From Kitasatospora kifunensis (lineage in GTDB: Bacteria > Actinomycetota > Actinomycetes > Streptomycetales > Streptomycetaceae): a stretch of 64,000 bases of DNA. A model generated the notes under the pieces. The model searched no databases. It was not told the origin of the DNA and saw nothing but the letters and a program-made list of their open reading frames with translations. Position numbers and translations under genes: made by a program. Shown here in pieces: positions 55,237 through 63,125 of this stretch. Location: contig NZ_JACHJV010000001.1 of NCBI RefSeq assembly GCF_014203855.1, positions 1,922,001-1,986,000 on the forward strand, in the 5' to 3' direction. Each line of letters starts with the position of its first letter. The stretch's first letter is position 1.

Positions 55237-55412
55237 GCGAGCGAGCGGCACCTTTCTACTGCCCCTACTGCGGTGACGAGGACCTGCGCCCGTCGGAGAC
55301 CGGTGGTCACGGCGCCTGGGAATGCGCCTCCTGCCGCCGCGCTTTCCAAGTGAAGTTCCTCGGCCTGCTGTCAGCTACGAACGGGGTATCCGTCGATGAG
55401 CACCAACCCTGA
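55233..55412 (+). CDS. Small zinc-ribbon protein between sir and cysH
   Basis: 59-residue protein with two CxxC pairs (YCPYCGDEDL and CASCRRAF), a rubredoxin-like/zinc-ribbon knuckle, conserved at this place in streptomycete sulfur operons. GTG start overlaps the sir stop by 4 bases, and its end overlaps cysH by 17 bases, so translation of the three is tightly coupled. It might donate electrons or assist cluster assembly; no activity is established. Confidence 0.82.
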   Translation: MSERAAPFYCPYCGDEDLRPSETGGHGAWECASCRRAFQVKFLGLLSATNGVSVDEHQP

Positions 55413-56115
55413 GACAACCGCCGCCGCCGGCGACTTGCAGGCGCTGGCCACCGCGGCGGGGCGCGACCTGGAGGAGGCCACGCCGCAGGAGATCCTGCGT
55501 TGGGCCGCCGACACCTTCGGGCACCGGCTCTGCATCACCTCCTCGATGGAGGACGCGGTGGTGGCCCACCTCGCCTCCACCGCGCTGCCCGGCATCGACG
55601 TGCTCTTCCTGGACACCGGCTACCACTTCCCCGAGACCATCGGCACCCGGGACGCGGTCGCCGCCACCATGGCGCTCAACGTGATCACCCTGACGCCGCG
55701 TCAGAGCGTGGCCGAGCAGGACGCCGAGTACGGGCCGAACCTGCACGACCGCGACCCGGACCTGTGCTGCTCGCTGCGCAAGGTCGAGCCGCTGCAGCGG
55801 GGTCTGGCGGGCTACGACGCCTGGGCCACCGGGCTGCGCCGCGACGAGTCGCCGAGCCGGGCGAACACCCCGGTGGTGGCCTGGGACGCCAAGCGCCGCA
55901 AGGTGAAGATCGCCCCGATCGCCCGCTGGACCCAGACCGACGTGGACGCCTACGTGCAGGCCAACGGGGTGCTGCTCAACCCGCTGCTCTGGGAGGGCTA
56001 CACCTCGGTGGGCTGCTCGCCGCTCTCCTGCACCCGCAAACCCGGCGAGGGCGAGGACGCCAGGGCCGGCCGCTGGGCGGGCTCCGGCAAGGTCGAGTGC
56101 GGCATCCACCTCTGA
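55396..56115 (+). CDS. cysH: Phosphoadenylyl/adenylyl-sulfate reductase CysH with altered cluster motif
   Basis: 239-residue thioredoxin-dependent reductase converting activated sulfate to sulfite. PP-loop-like start (CITSSMEDAVVAHLA), LFLDTGYHFPET, DLCCSLRKVEPL with Cys124-Cys125, and C-terminal catalytic ECGIHL with Cys235. In the APS-reductase type, a 4Fe-4S cluster is held by the CC pair and a later CXXC. Here the second motif reads GCSPLSCT, Cys207-x4-Cys212, as if two residues were inserted. The enzyme is probably still of the cluster type, but geometry must differ. Overlaps the zinc-ribbon gene by 17 bases. Confidence 0.92.
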   Translation: MSTNPETTAAAGDLQALATAAGRDLEEATPQEILRWAADTFGHRLCITSSMEDAVVAHLASTALPGIDVLFLDTGYHFPETIGTRDAVAATMALNVITLTPRQSVAEQDAEYGPNLHDRDPDLCCSLRKVEPLQRGLAGYDAWATGLRRDESPSRANTPVVAWDAKRRKVKIAPIARWTQTDVDAYVQANGVLLNPLLWEGYTSVGCSPLSCTRKPGEGEDARAGRWAGSGKVECGIHL

Positions 56116-56176
56116 GCGCCCTGACGGACCGACGTACTTTTTTTTGACCGCACGTTACTTAATTTTGGAGCGAAAC
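56116..56176 (+). promoter_or_regulatory. AT-rich gap with T8 tract between cysH and cysC
   Basis: 61 bases. GTACTTTTTTTTGACC includes eight consecutive T (56138-56145) ending in TTGACC, then TTACTTAATTTTGGAG up to the cysC RBS. So AT-rich a segment is exceptional in this genome and could be an internal promoter or termination/processing site. Confidence 0.45.
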
Positions 56177-56776
56177 GTGACCACAGCCGACACCTTGGCT
56201 GCCGGGGAAGCCGCAGAGGCGGCCTCCCCGGCCGCCCCCTGTGAGCGCGGCGCCACGGTGTGGCTGACCGGGCTGCCCAGCGCCGGCAAGACCACCCTGG
56301 CCTTCGCGCTGGCCGAGCGGCTGCGGGCCGAGGGCCACCGGGTCGAGGTCCTGGACGGCGACGAGATCCGCGAGTTCCTCTCCAAGGGCCTCGGCTTCTC
56401 CCGCGAGGACCGCCACACCAATGTCACCCGGATCGGCTTCGTCGCCGAGAAGCTCGCCGCCAACGGCGTCAAGGTGCTCGCCCCGGTGATCGCCCCCTAC
56501 GCCGACTCGCGCGCCGCCGTGCGCGAGCGCCACGCGGCCCGGGGCACCGCCTTCCTGGAGGTGCACGTCGCCACCCCGGTGGACGTCTGCTCCGAGCGGG
56601 ACGTCAAGGGCCTGTACGCACAGCAGGCGGCCGGCACGCTCACCGGCCTGACCGGCGTCGACGACCCGTACGAGGCGCCCACCGCGCCGGAGTTGCGGCT
56701 GCAGACCGAGGACCGCACAGTCACCGAGTCCGCCGCCGAACTGCACACCTTCCTGACGAAGAGGGGCCTGGCATGA
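56177..56776 (+). CDS. cysC: Adenylyl-sulfate kinase
   Basis: 199-residue kinase phosphorylating APS to PAPS. Walker A GLPSAGKTT, LDGDEIREFLSKGLGFSREDRHTNVTRIGFVAEKLAANGV, VIAPYADSRAAVRERH and the VDVCSERDVKGLYAQQAAG block are diagnostic. GTG start with GGAG. ATGA overlap with cysD downstream. Its presence with a cluster-type CysH means the operon can make PAPS as well as use APS. Confidence 0.95.
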   Translation: MTTADTLAAGEAAEAASPAAPCERGATVWLTGLPSAGKTTLAFALAERLRAEGHRVEVLDGDEIREFLSKGLGFSREDRHTNVTRIGFVAEKLAANGVKVLAPVIAPYADSRAAVRERHAARGTAFLEVHVATPVDVCSERDVKGLYAQQAAGTLTGLTGVDDPYEAPTAPELRLQTEDRTVTESAAELHTFLTKRGLA

Positions 56777-57711
56777 CGACCGCGACCCAGAGTCTGCTCG
56801 ACACCGCGAAGAACCCCTTCGCGCTCTCCCACCTGGATGTGCTCGAAGCCGAGGCGGTGCACATCTTCCGTGAGGTGGCGGGGGAGTTCGAGCGGCCGGT
56901 GATCCTCTTCTCCGGTGGCAAGGACTCGATCGTCATGCTGCACCTGGCGCTGAAGGCCTTCGCCCCGGCGCCGATCCCCTTCGCGCTGCTGCACGTGGAC
57001 ACCGGGCACAACTTCCCCGAGGTGATCGCCTACCGCGACCGCGTGGTGGCCGAGCACGGCCTTCGCCTGCACGTGGCCTCGGTACAGGAGTTCATCGACG
57101 ACGGCCGGCTGCGCGAGCGCCCCGACGGCACCCGCAACCCACTGCAGACCGTCCCGCTGCTGGACGCCATCGAAGGCAACAAGTTCGACGCCGTCTTCGG
57201 CGGTGGCCGCCGCGACGAGGAGAAGGCCCGCGCCAAGGAGCGCGTCTTCTCGCTGCGCGACGAGTTCGGCGCCTGGGACCCGCGCCGCCAGCGCCCCGAG
57301 CTGTGGTCGCTCTACAACGGCCGCCACGCGGTGGGCGAGCACGTGCGCGTCTTCCCGCTCTCCAACTGGACCGAGCTGGACGTCTGGCAGTACATCGAGC
57401 GCGAGTCCATCGACCTGCCGCAGATCTACTACGCCCACGAGCGCGAGGTCTTCGCCCGCGACGGCATGTGGCTGACCGCCGGCGACTGGGGCGGCCCCAA
57501 GGAGGGCGAGACCGTGCAGAAGCGGCTGGTCCGCTACCGCACGGTGGGCGACATGTCCTGCACCGGCGCCGTCGACTCGGATGCCGCCACCATCGAGCAG
57601 GTGATCGCCGAGATCGCCGCCAGCCGCCTGACCGAGCGCGGCGCCACCCGGGCCGACGACAAGCTCTCCGAGGCCGCGATGGAAGACCGCAAGCGCGAGG
57701 GGTACTTCTAA
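56773..57711 (+). CDS. cysD: Sulfate adenylyltransferase subunit 2
   Basis: 312-residue catalytic subunit of ATP sulfurylase, forming APS from sulfate and ATP with CysN. PP-loop LFSGGKDSIVMLHLALKAF; FGGGRRDEEKARAKERVFSLRDEFGAWDPRRQRPELW; C-terminal SDAATIEQVIAEIAASRLTERG. Overlaps cysC (ATGA) and is 2 bases from cysN. Confidence 0.96.
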   Translation: MTTATQSLLDTAKNPFALSHLDVLEAEAVHIFREVAGEFERPVILFSGGKDSIVMLHLALKAFAPAPIPFALLHVDTGHNFPEVIAYRDRVVAEHGLRLHVASVQEFIDDGRLRERPDGTRNPLQTVPLLDAIEGNKFDAVFGGGRRDEEKARAKERVFSLRDEFGAWDPRRQRPELWSLYNGRHAVGEHVRVFPLSNWTELDVWQYIERESIDLPQIYYAHEREVFARDGMWLTAGDWGGPKEGETVQKRLVRYRTVGDMSCTGAVDSDAATIEQVIAEIAASRLTERGATRADDKLSEAAMEDRKREGYF

Positions 57712-57713
57712 CC

Positions 57714-59054
57714 ATGACCAGCACCATCGAAGAACTGACCGCCACCTCGCTGCTGCGCTTCGCCACCGCCGGCTCCGTCGACGACGGCAAGTCCACCCTG
57801 GTCGGCCGCCTGCTGCACGACTCCAAGTCGGTGCTGGCCGACCAGCTGGAGGCCGTCGAGCACGCCTCACGCAAACGCGGCCAGCAGGCACCCGACCTGG
57901 CACTGCTCACCGACGGCCTGCGCGCCGAACGCGAGCAGGGCATCACCATCGACGTCGCCTACCGCTACTTCGCCACCCCCAAGCGGCGGTTCATCCTGGC
58001 CGACACCCCCGGGCACGTGCAGTACACCCGCAACATGGTCACCGGCGCCTCCACCGCCGAACTGGCCGTCGTCCTGGTCGACGCCCGCAACGGCGTGGTC
58101 GAGCAGACCCGCCGCCACGCCGCCGTCGCCGCCCTGCTGCGCGTGCCGCACGTGGTCCTGGCCGTCAACAAGATGGACCTGGTCGACTACGCCGAACCCG
58201 TCTTCGCCGCCATCGCCGCCGAGTTCACCGCCTACGCCGCCTCCCTCGGCCTCGGCGACATCGTGGCGATCCCGATCTCGGCCCTGGCCGGCGACAACGT
58301 CGTCGAGCCCTCCGCGCACATGGACTGGTACGGCGGACCCACCCTGCTGGAGCACCTGGAGACCGTGCAGGTCACCAGCGACCCCAGTGCCGAACCAGCC
58401 CGCTTCCCCGTCCAGTACGTGATCCGGCCGCAGTCGGAGGAACACCACGACTACCGCGGCTACGCGGGCCAGTTGGCCTCCGGCGTGCTGCGCACCGGCG
58501 ACCCGGTGACCGTGCTGCCCTCCGGGCACACCACCACCGTCGCGGGCATCGACGTCCTCGGCGAGCAGCGCGAACTCGCCTGGGCACCGCAGTCGATCAC
58601 CGTGCGCCTGACCGAGGACATCGACGTCTCGCGCGGCGACCTGATCGCGGCGGGCCCGGCCCCGGTGCCCACCAAGGACGTCGAGGCCACCGTCTGCCAC
58701 CTGCACGAGCGCCCGCTGCGCGCCGGCGACAAGGTGCTGCTCAAGCACACCACCCGCACGGTGCGCGCGCTGGTCAAGGAGATCAGCTACCGGATCGACA
58801 TCGACAGCCTCGAACAGCTCGGTGACGCCCAGGAGTTGAACGTCAACGACATCGGCCACGTGCTGCTGCGCACCGCCGAACCGCTCGCCCTGGACGACTA
58901 CGCCGACAACCGCCTGACCGGCTCCTTCCTGCTGATCGACCCGGCCGACGGCAGCACCCTGACCGCCGGCATGGCGGGCGAGGCCTTCGCGAGCTCCACA
59001 GCGGCGACCGCACTGGCCCCGGCGGCCTCGGCGGCCGAGGAGGAGTGGGTCTGA
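57714..59054 (+). CDS. cysN: Sulfate adenylyltransferase subunit 1 (GTPase)
   Basis: 446-residue GTPase subunit that drives APS formation. G1 GSVDDGKSTLVGRLLHD; effector region REQGITIDVAYRYF; G3 DTPGHVQY; G4 NKMDL; then EF-Tu-like barrels. There is no C-terminal CysC fusion, consistent with the separate cysC. Stop overlaps an ATG in another frame (TGATG), which opens a 37-codon ORF. Confidence 0.96.
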   Translation: MTSTIEELTATSLLRFATAGSVDDGKSTLVGRLLHDSKSVLADQLEAVEHASRKRGQQAPDLALLTDGLRAEREQGITIDVAYRYFATPKRRFILADTPGHVQYTRNMVTGASTAELAVVLVDARNGVVEQTRRHAAVAALLRVPHVVLAVNKMDLVDYAEPVFAAIAAEFTAYAASLGLGDIVAIPISALAGDNVVEPSAHMDWYGGPTLLEHLETVQVTSDPSAEPARFPVQYVIRPQSEEHHDYRGYAGQLASGVLRTGDPVTVLPSGHTTTVAGIDVLGEQRELAWAPQSITVRLTEDIDVSRGDLIAAGPAPVPTKDVEATVCHLHERPLRAGDKVLLKHTTRTVRALVKEISYRIDIDSLEQLGDAQELNVNDIGHVLLRTAEPLALDDYADNRLTGSFLLIDPADGSTLTAGMAGEAFASSTAATALAPAASAAEEEWV

Positions 59055-59167
59055 TGGCCAGCGAGGCGTTCTCGAGGATGGACAAGGAGGGCGGCCGCAT
59101 CGGCAGCGGCCTGCGCGGCAGCGGCCAGGGCGGCATGACGCGATGTGCGTGCGGACGGGGCGTCTGA
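59054..59167 (+). CDS. Possible small ORF coupled to cysN
   Basis: 37-codon ORF beginning at the TGATG overlap with the cysN stop. It is Gly/Arg-rich and ends in CACGRGV, with two Cys codons close to the stop. Coupling and the late Cys codons recall a leader peptide for the downstream importer, but there is no homology that I recognise and it could be chance. Confidence 0.3.
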   Translation: MASEAFSRMDKEGGRIGSGLRGSGQGGMTRCACGRGV

Positions 59168-59284
59168 CGACGGCCCCCGTCACCGGGAGCAACAGCGGCC
59201 GTTCGCGCACTTCACCGCGGCGGACCGCACCCGGCGTGCCAACGCACCATCCTCCCTTGACCGTTCCAGCAAGAGGACGCTTCG

Positions 59285-60454
59285 ATGACCTCCCCGGCTA
59301 CCCCTACCTCCGCGCAGGCGGTTGACCATAGCCTTCCCCGCCCGAACGCCCATCGCGCCAGACGGGTCGCGGCCCTGGCGGTGGCCGCTCTGACCGCCGT
59401 GAGCCTGCTGAGCGCCTGCAGCTACGGCTCCAAGGCCGAGAAGAGCAACGCGGCTCCGGCGCCAGCCAGTTCGGGCGGCCCCAAGCTCTCGGCCGGCACG
59501 GTGAAGATCGGCTACTTCGCCAACCTGACCCACGGAACTCCGCTGGTCGGCCTCCAGGAAGGCCTGTTCCAGAAGGAGTTGGGCCAGACTCAGGTCAAGA
59601 CCCAGGTCTTCAACGCCGGCCCGGCCGAGATCGAGGCGCTGAACGCCGGCTCGATCGACATCGGCTGGATCGGCCCCTCCCCCGCGATCAACGGCTACGT
59701 GCAGTCCAAGAGCCAGTCGCTGAAGATCATCGGCGGTTCGGCCTCCGGCGGCGTCGAACTCGTGGTCAACCCGAACAAGATCAAGACCCTGGACGACCTC
59801 AAGGGCAAGAAGATCGCCACCCCGCAGCTGGGCAACACCCAGGACGTGGCGCTGCTCAACTACCTGGCGAGCAAGGGCTACAAGGAGGACCCGCAGTCCG
59901 GCGCCGGCGACGTCTCGGTGGTGCGCACGGACAACAAGGTCACCCCGGACGCCTACGCCTCCGGCTCCATCGACGGCGCCTGGGTGCCCGAACCCACCGC
60001 CTCCACCCTGGTGGCCAAGGGCGCGAAGGTCCTGCTGGACGAGAAGTCGCTCTGGCCGAACGGGCAGTTCGTGATCACCAACATCATCGTCTCGCAGAAG
60101 TTCCTCAAGGAGCACCCGGACGTGGTGGAGGCCGTACTGCGCGGCTCGGTGAACACCAACGCCTTCATCAAGGCCAACCCGACCAAGGCCGAGCAGGACG
60201 CCAACGAGGCGATCAAGGCGGCCGGCGGCAACTCGCTGCCCGCCAACATCCTCGATCCGGCCTGGAAGAGCATCGACTTCCTGGACGATCCGCTGGCGAG
60301 CACCCTGCAGGCGGAGGCGGACCACGCGGTGACCGCGGGCCTGCTCAAGAAGCCGGACATCAGCGGGATCTACGATCTCACCCCGCTCAACAAGGTGCTC
60401 ACGGCAGCCGGTCGACCCGCGGTCGCCGACGCCGGCCTCGGCAGCGGATCCTGA
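59285..60454 (+). CDS. ssuA: ABC transporter substrate-binding lipoprotein (SsuA-type, sulfonate)
   Basis: 389-residue solute-binding protein. Basic N-terminus, hydrophobic helix and lipobox SLLSAC near residue 45. Mature domain of the SsuA/TauA/NMT1 kind: VKIGYFANLTHGTPLVGLQEGLFQ, FNAGPAEIEALNAGSIDIGWIGPSPAINGYV, GVELVVNPNKIKTLDDLKGKKIATPQLGNTQDVALLNYL. It captures sulfonates, or another sulfur source, for SsuBC. AAGAGGA precedes the ATG. Placement after cysN supports a sulfur role. Confidence 0.9.
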   Translation: MTSPATPTSAQAVDHSLPRPNAHRARRVAALAVAALTAVSLLSACSYGSKAEKSNAAPAPASSGGPKLSAGTVKIGYFANLTHGTPLVGLQEGLFQKELGQTQVKTQVFNAGPAEIEALNAGSIDIGWIGPSPAINGYVQSKSQSLKIIGGSASGGVELVVNPNKIKTLDDLKGKKIATPQLGNTQDVALLNYLASKGYKEDPQSGAGDVSVVRTDNKVTPDAYASGSIDGAWVPEPTASTLVAKGAKVLLDEKSLWPNGQFVITNIIVSQKFLKEHPDVVEAVLRGSVNTNAFIKANPTKAEQDANEAIKAAGGNSLPANILDPAWKSIDFLDDPLASTLQAEADHAVTAGLLKKPDISGIYDLTPLNKVLTAAGRPAVADAGLGSGS

Positions 60455-60589
60455 CGATCCGTCAACTTCACCGGTAGCAGCTCCCCCAGACTCCGGGTTC
60501 CGCCCCCGGCCCCGCCCAGTCGATGCCCAATCACCGGACAGGGCCGGGGCGGACCCCGGCCCCCTCATCTTCTCCGCTTGCCCCGCCCC

Positions 60590-60616
60590 ACTCATGCCAC
60601 TCATGCCACTCATGCC
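60590..60616 (+). repeat. 9-bp tandem repeat just before the ssuB RBS
   Basis: Three exact copies of ACTCATGCC end directly before AGGAGGTG. In the frame of ssuB they read His-Ser-Cys three times. Confidence 0.85.
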
Positions 60617-60630
60617 AGGAGGTGCCCGCA

Positions 60631-61434
60631 GTGAGCCAGGCACTGACCACACCGGATGACACCCGCGCCGGCGCGAACCCGAACGGCGCTCCCGCCGTGC
60701 GGATCGCCGGCGTGCACAAGTCCTTCGGTCGTCCCGGCGCCGCCACCGCGGTGCTGGACGACATCACCCTCGACGTCGCCCCGGGCGAGTTCCTCTGCCT
60801 GCTCGGCGCCTCCGGCTGCGGCAAGTCCACCCTGCTCAACCTGATCGCCGACCTCGACCAGCCCACCGCGGGCCAAATCGAGGTGCCAGGCCGCCGGGCC
60901 GCGCTGATGTTCCAGGAACACGCGCTCTTCCCCTGGCTGACCGCCGGCAAGAACATCGAACTCGCCCTGCGCCTCAACGGCATACCGCGTGCCGAACGCA
61001 AGCCGGAGGCCGAGCGGCTGCTCGAGCTGGTCCGCCTGGCCGGCTCGTACGGCAAGCGGGTGCACGAGCTGTCCGGCGGCATGCGCCAGCGCGTCGCACT
61101 CGCCCGCGCCCTGGCCCAGGGCAGCAGCGTGCTGCTGATGGACGAACCGTTCGCCGCACTGGACGCGATCACCCGCGACGTCCTGCACGAGGAGATCACC
61201 CGCATCTGGCAGGAGCGACAGCTCACCATCCTGTTCGTCACCCACAACGTGCGCGAGGCGGTGCGCCTGGCCCAGCGGGTGGTACTGCTCTCCTCGCGTC
61301 CTGGCCGGGTGGCCCGCGAGTGGCGGATCGACCTGCCGCAGCCGCGCCGCATCGAGTCCGCCGCGGTCGCGGACCTGTCCGTCGAGATCACCGAGCACCT
61401 GCGTGGGGAGATCCGCCGCCATGGCCAGCACTGA
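60631..61434 (+). CDS. ssuB: ABC transporter ATP-binding protein (SsuB-type)
   Basis: 267-residue ATPase. Walker A LGASGCGKST; Q-loop FQEHALFPWLTAGKN; signature LSGGMRQRVALARAL; Walker B LLMDEPFAALDAITR; H-loop VTHNVREA. This is the nitrate/sulfonate importer subgroup. GTG chosen because AGGAGGTG lies 6 bases upstream; the frame is open to an ATG at 60523 that would add His-Ser-Cys repeats. Overlaps ssuC by 14 bases. Confidence 0.93.
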   Translation: MSQALTTPDDTRAGANPNGAPAVRIAGVHKSFGRPGAATAVLDDITLDVAPGEFLCLLGASGCGKSTLLNLIADLDQPTAGQIEVPGRRAALMFQEHALFPWLTAGKNIELALRLNGIPRAERKPEAERLLELVRLAGSYGKRVHELSGGMRQRVALARALAQGSSVLLMDEPFAALDAITRDVLHEEITRIWQERQLTILFVTHNVREAVRLAQRVVLLSSRPGRVAREWRIDLPQPRRIESAAVADLSVEITEHLRGEIRRHGQH

Positions 61435-62344
61435 GACCACCACGCCCCCCGCCGAGCCGGCGCCCCCGGCCCAGACCCGGACCCACGAGGACCTGGCCGG
61501 CGTCGAGGCGGGCCTGGACGCACTCGACGCCGTCCACATCCACCGCCCCGCACTGGGCCAGGTGCTGCGCGAGAAGCTGCTGCCGCCGGTGCTCGGCGTG
61601 CTCCTGGTCCTCGGCGCCTGGCAGTTGACCTACGACCTGCACGTCACCGCCTCCTACAACCTGCCCAGCCCACTGGACGTCTGGCACAGCCTGACCGACC
61701 TCTGGTACCAGGGCACGCTCTTCTCGATCATCTGGACCAGCGTCTGGCGAGGCATCTCCGGCTTCGCGATGGCCGTGGTGATCGGAACGCCGATCGGGCT
61801 GGCGGTGGCGCAGGTCAAGTTCCTGCGGGCCGCCGTGGGCCCGATCCTCTCCGGGCTGCAGTCGCTGCCCTCGGTGGCCTGGGTACCGGCCGCGGTGATC
61901 TGGCTGGGCATCAACGACCAGGCGATGTACGCCGTCATCCTGCTGGGCGCCGTCCCCTCCATCGCCAACGGCCTGATCTCCGGCATCGACCAGGTGCCGC
62001 CGCTCTTCCTGCGGGCCGGGCGCACCCTGGGTGCACGCGGGCTGCGCGGCGCCCGACACGTCCTGCTGCCCGCCGCACTGCCCGGCTACCTGGCCGGCCT
62101 CAAGCAGGGCTGGGCCTTCTCCTGGCGCTCGCTGATGGCGGCCGAACTGATCGCCAGCTCCCCGGACCTGGGCCTGGGCCTGGGCCGCTACCTGGAGAAC
62201 CAGCGCGACGCCTCCAGCATGTCCGGGGTGATGCTCGGCATCATCCTGATCCTGGTGGTCGGCGTCGCGATCGATCTGCTGATCTTCACCCCGCTGGAGC
62301 GCCGGGTGCTGCGTACCCGCGGCCTGCTGCAACACGTCCGCTGA
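61421..62344 (+). CDS. ssuC: ABC transporter permease (SsuC-type)
   Basis: 307-residue inner-membrane permease with about six helices. Its EAA loop reads LGARGLRGARHVLLPAALPGYLAGLKQGWAFSWRSLMAAELI, typical of SsuC/TauC. The first 50 residues are a cytoplasmic Pro/Ala-rich extension. GGGGAG upstream of ATG; overlaps ssuB. Completes the importer. Confidence 0.93.
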   Translation: MASTETTTPPAEPAPPAQTRTHEDLAGVEAGLDALDAVHIHRPALGQVLREKLLPPVLGVLLVLGAWQLTYDLHVTASYNLPSPLDVWHSLTDLWYQGTLFSIIWTSVWRGISGFAMAVVIGTPIGLAVAQVKFLRAAVGPILSGLQSLPSVAWVPAAVIWLGINDQAMYAVILLGAVPSIANGLISGIDQVPPLFLRAGRTLGARGLRGARHVLLPAALPGYLAGLKQGWAFSWRSLMAAELIASSPDLGLGLGRYLENQRDASSMSGVMLGIILILVVGVAIDLLIFTPLERRVLRTRGLLQHVR

Positions 62345-62369
62345 CACTCCCCTACTGAAAGACCATCAG

Positions 62370-63110
62370 ATGCCCGCCTCTCCAGCCCTGTTGCTGATCG
62401 CCCACGGCAGCCGCGACCCGCGGCACGCCGCGACGGTCGACGCGCTGGTGCACGAGGTGCGCGCCCAGCGGCCCGGCCTGAGCATCGCCACCGCCTACCT
62501 GGACCACTGCGCGCCGCGGCTGCCGCAGCTGGTCCAGCGGCTGGCGGGGGCGCCGACGGTGGCGGTGCCGCTGCTGCTCAACCGGGCCTTCCACGCCAAG
62601 CACGACATCCCGGCCGCACTGCGGGCCGCCCGGGCGAGCGGCCCGCTGGCCGAGGTGCTCGGCCCCGACCCGCTGCTGCTGGCCGCACTGGAGCGCCGCC
62701 TGGCCGAGGCCGGCCTGGACATCGCCTCCGCCGCCGCCCGGGCCCGCACCGGCCTGGTGCTGGCCGCCGCCGGCTCCTCGGACCCGGCCGCCGACGCCAC
62801 CACCCGCGCACTTGCCGCCCGCTGGCAGCGCGAGCGCGGCTGGGGCGCGGTCACCGTCGCGTACGCCTCGGCAGGCGGGCCACGGGTGCCGCAGGCGCTG
62901 GCCGCGCTGCGCGCCCAGGGCCTGCGCCGCACCGCGGTGGCACCCTACCTGCTGGCTCCCGGCCTGCTGCCGGACCGGATCGCGGCCGCCGCCGAGCAGG
63001 CGGCGGCCGATGTGCTCGCCCCGGTGCTGGGCGCCGCACCCGAGGTGGCCCGGCTGCTGCTGCAGCGCTACACCGAGGCCCGCGCCGACCTGCGGGCCGT
63101 CGCCGCCTGA
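62370..63110 (+). CDS. Sirohydrochlorin ferrochelatase (CbiX/SirB-type)
   Basis: 246-residue chelatase with two CbiX half-domains. N-terminal LLLIAHGSRDPRHAATVDALV with metal-binding His; VAVPLLLNRAFHAKHDIPAAL with the second His; repeated fold in the C-half (VLAAAGSSDPAAD, VAPYLLAPGLLPDRIAAAAEQA). It inserts iron into sirohydrochlorin to give siroheme, the prosthetic group of the sulfite reductase at the other end of the cluster. Starts 25 bases after ssuC. Confidence 0.9.
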   Translation: MPASPALLLIAHGSRDPRHAATVDALVHEVRAQRPGLSIATAYLDHCAPRLPQLVQRLAGAPTVAVPLLLNRAFHAKHDIPAALRAARASGPLAEVLGPDPLLLAALERRLAEAGLDIASAAARARTGLVLAAAGSSDPAADATTRALAARWQRERGWGAVTVAYASAGGPRVPQALAALRAQGLRRTAVAPYLLAPGLLPDRIAAAAEQAAADVLAPVLGAAPEVARLLLQRYTEARADLRAVAA

Positions 63111-63125
63111 CCGGCCGGCCGCAGC

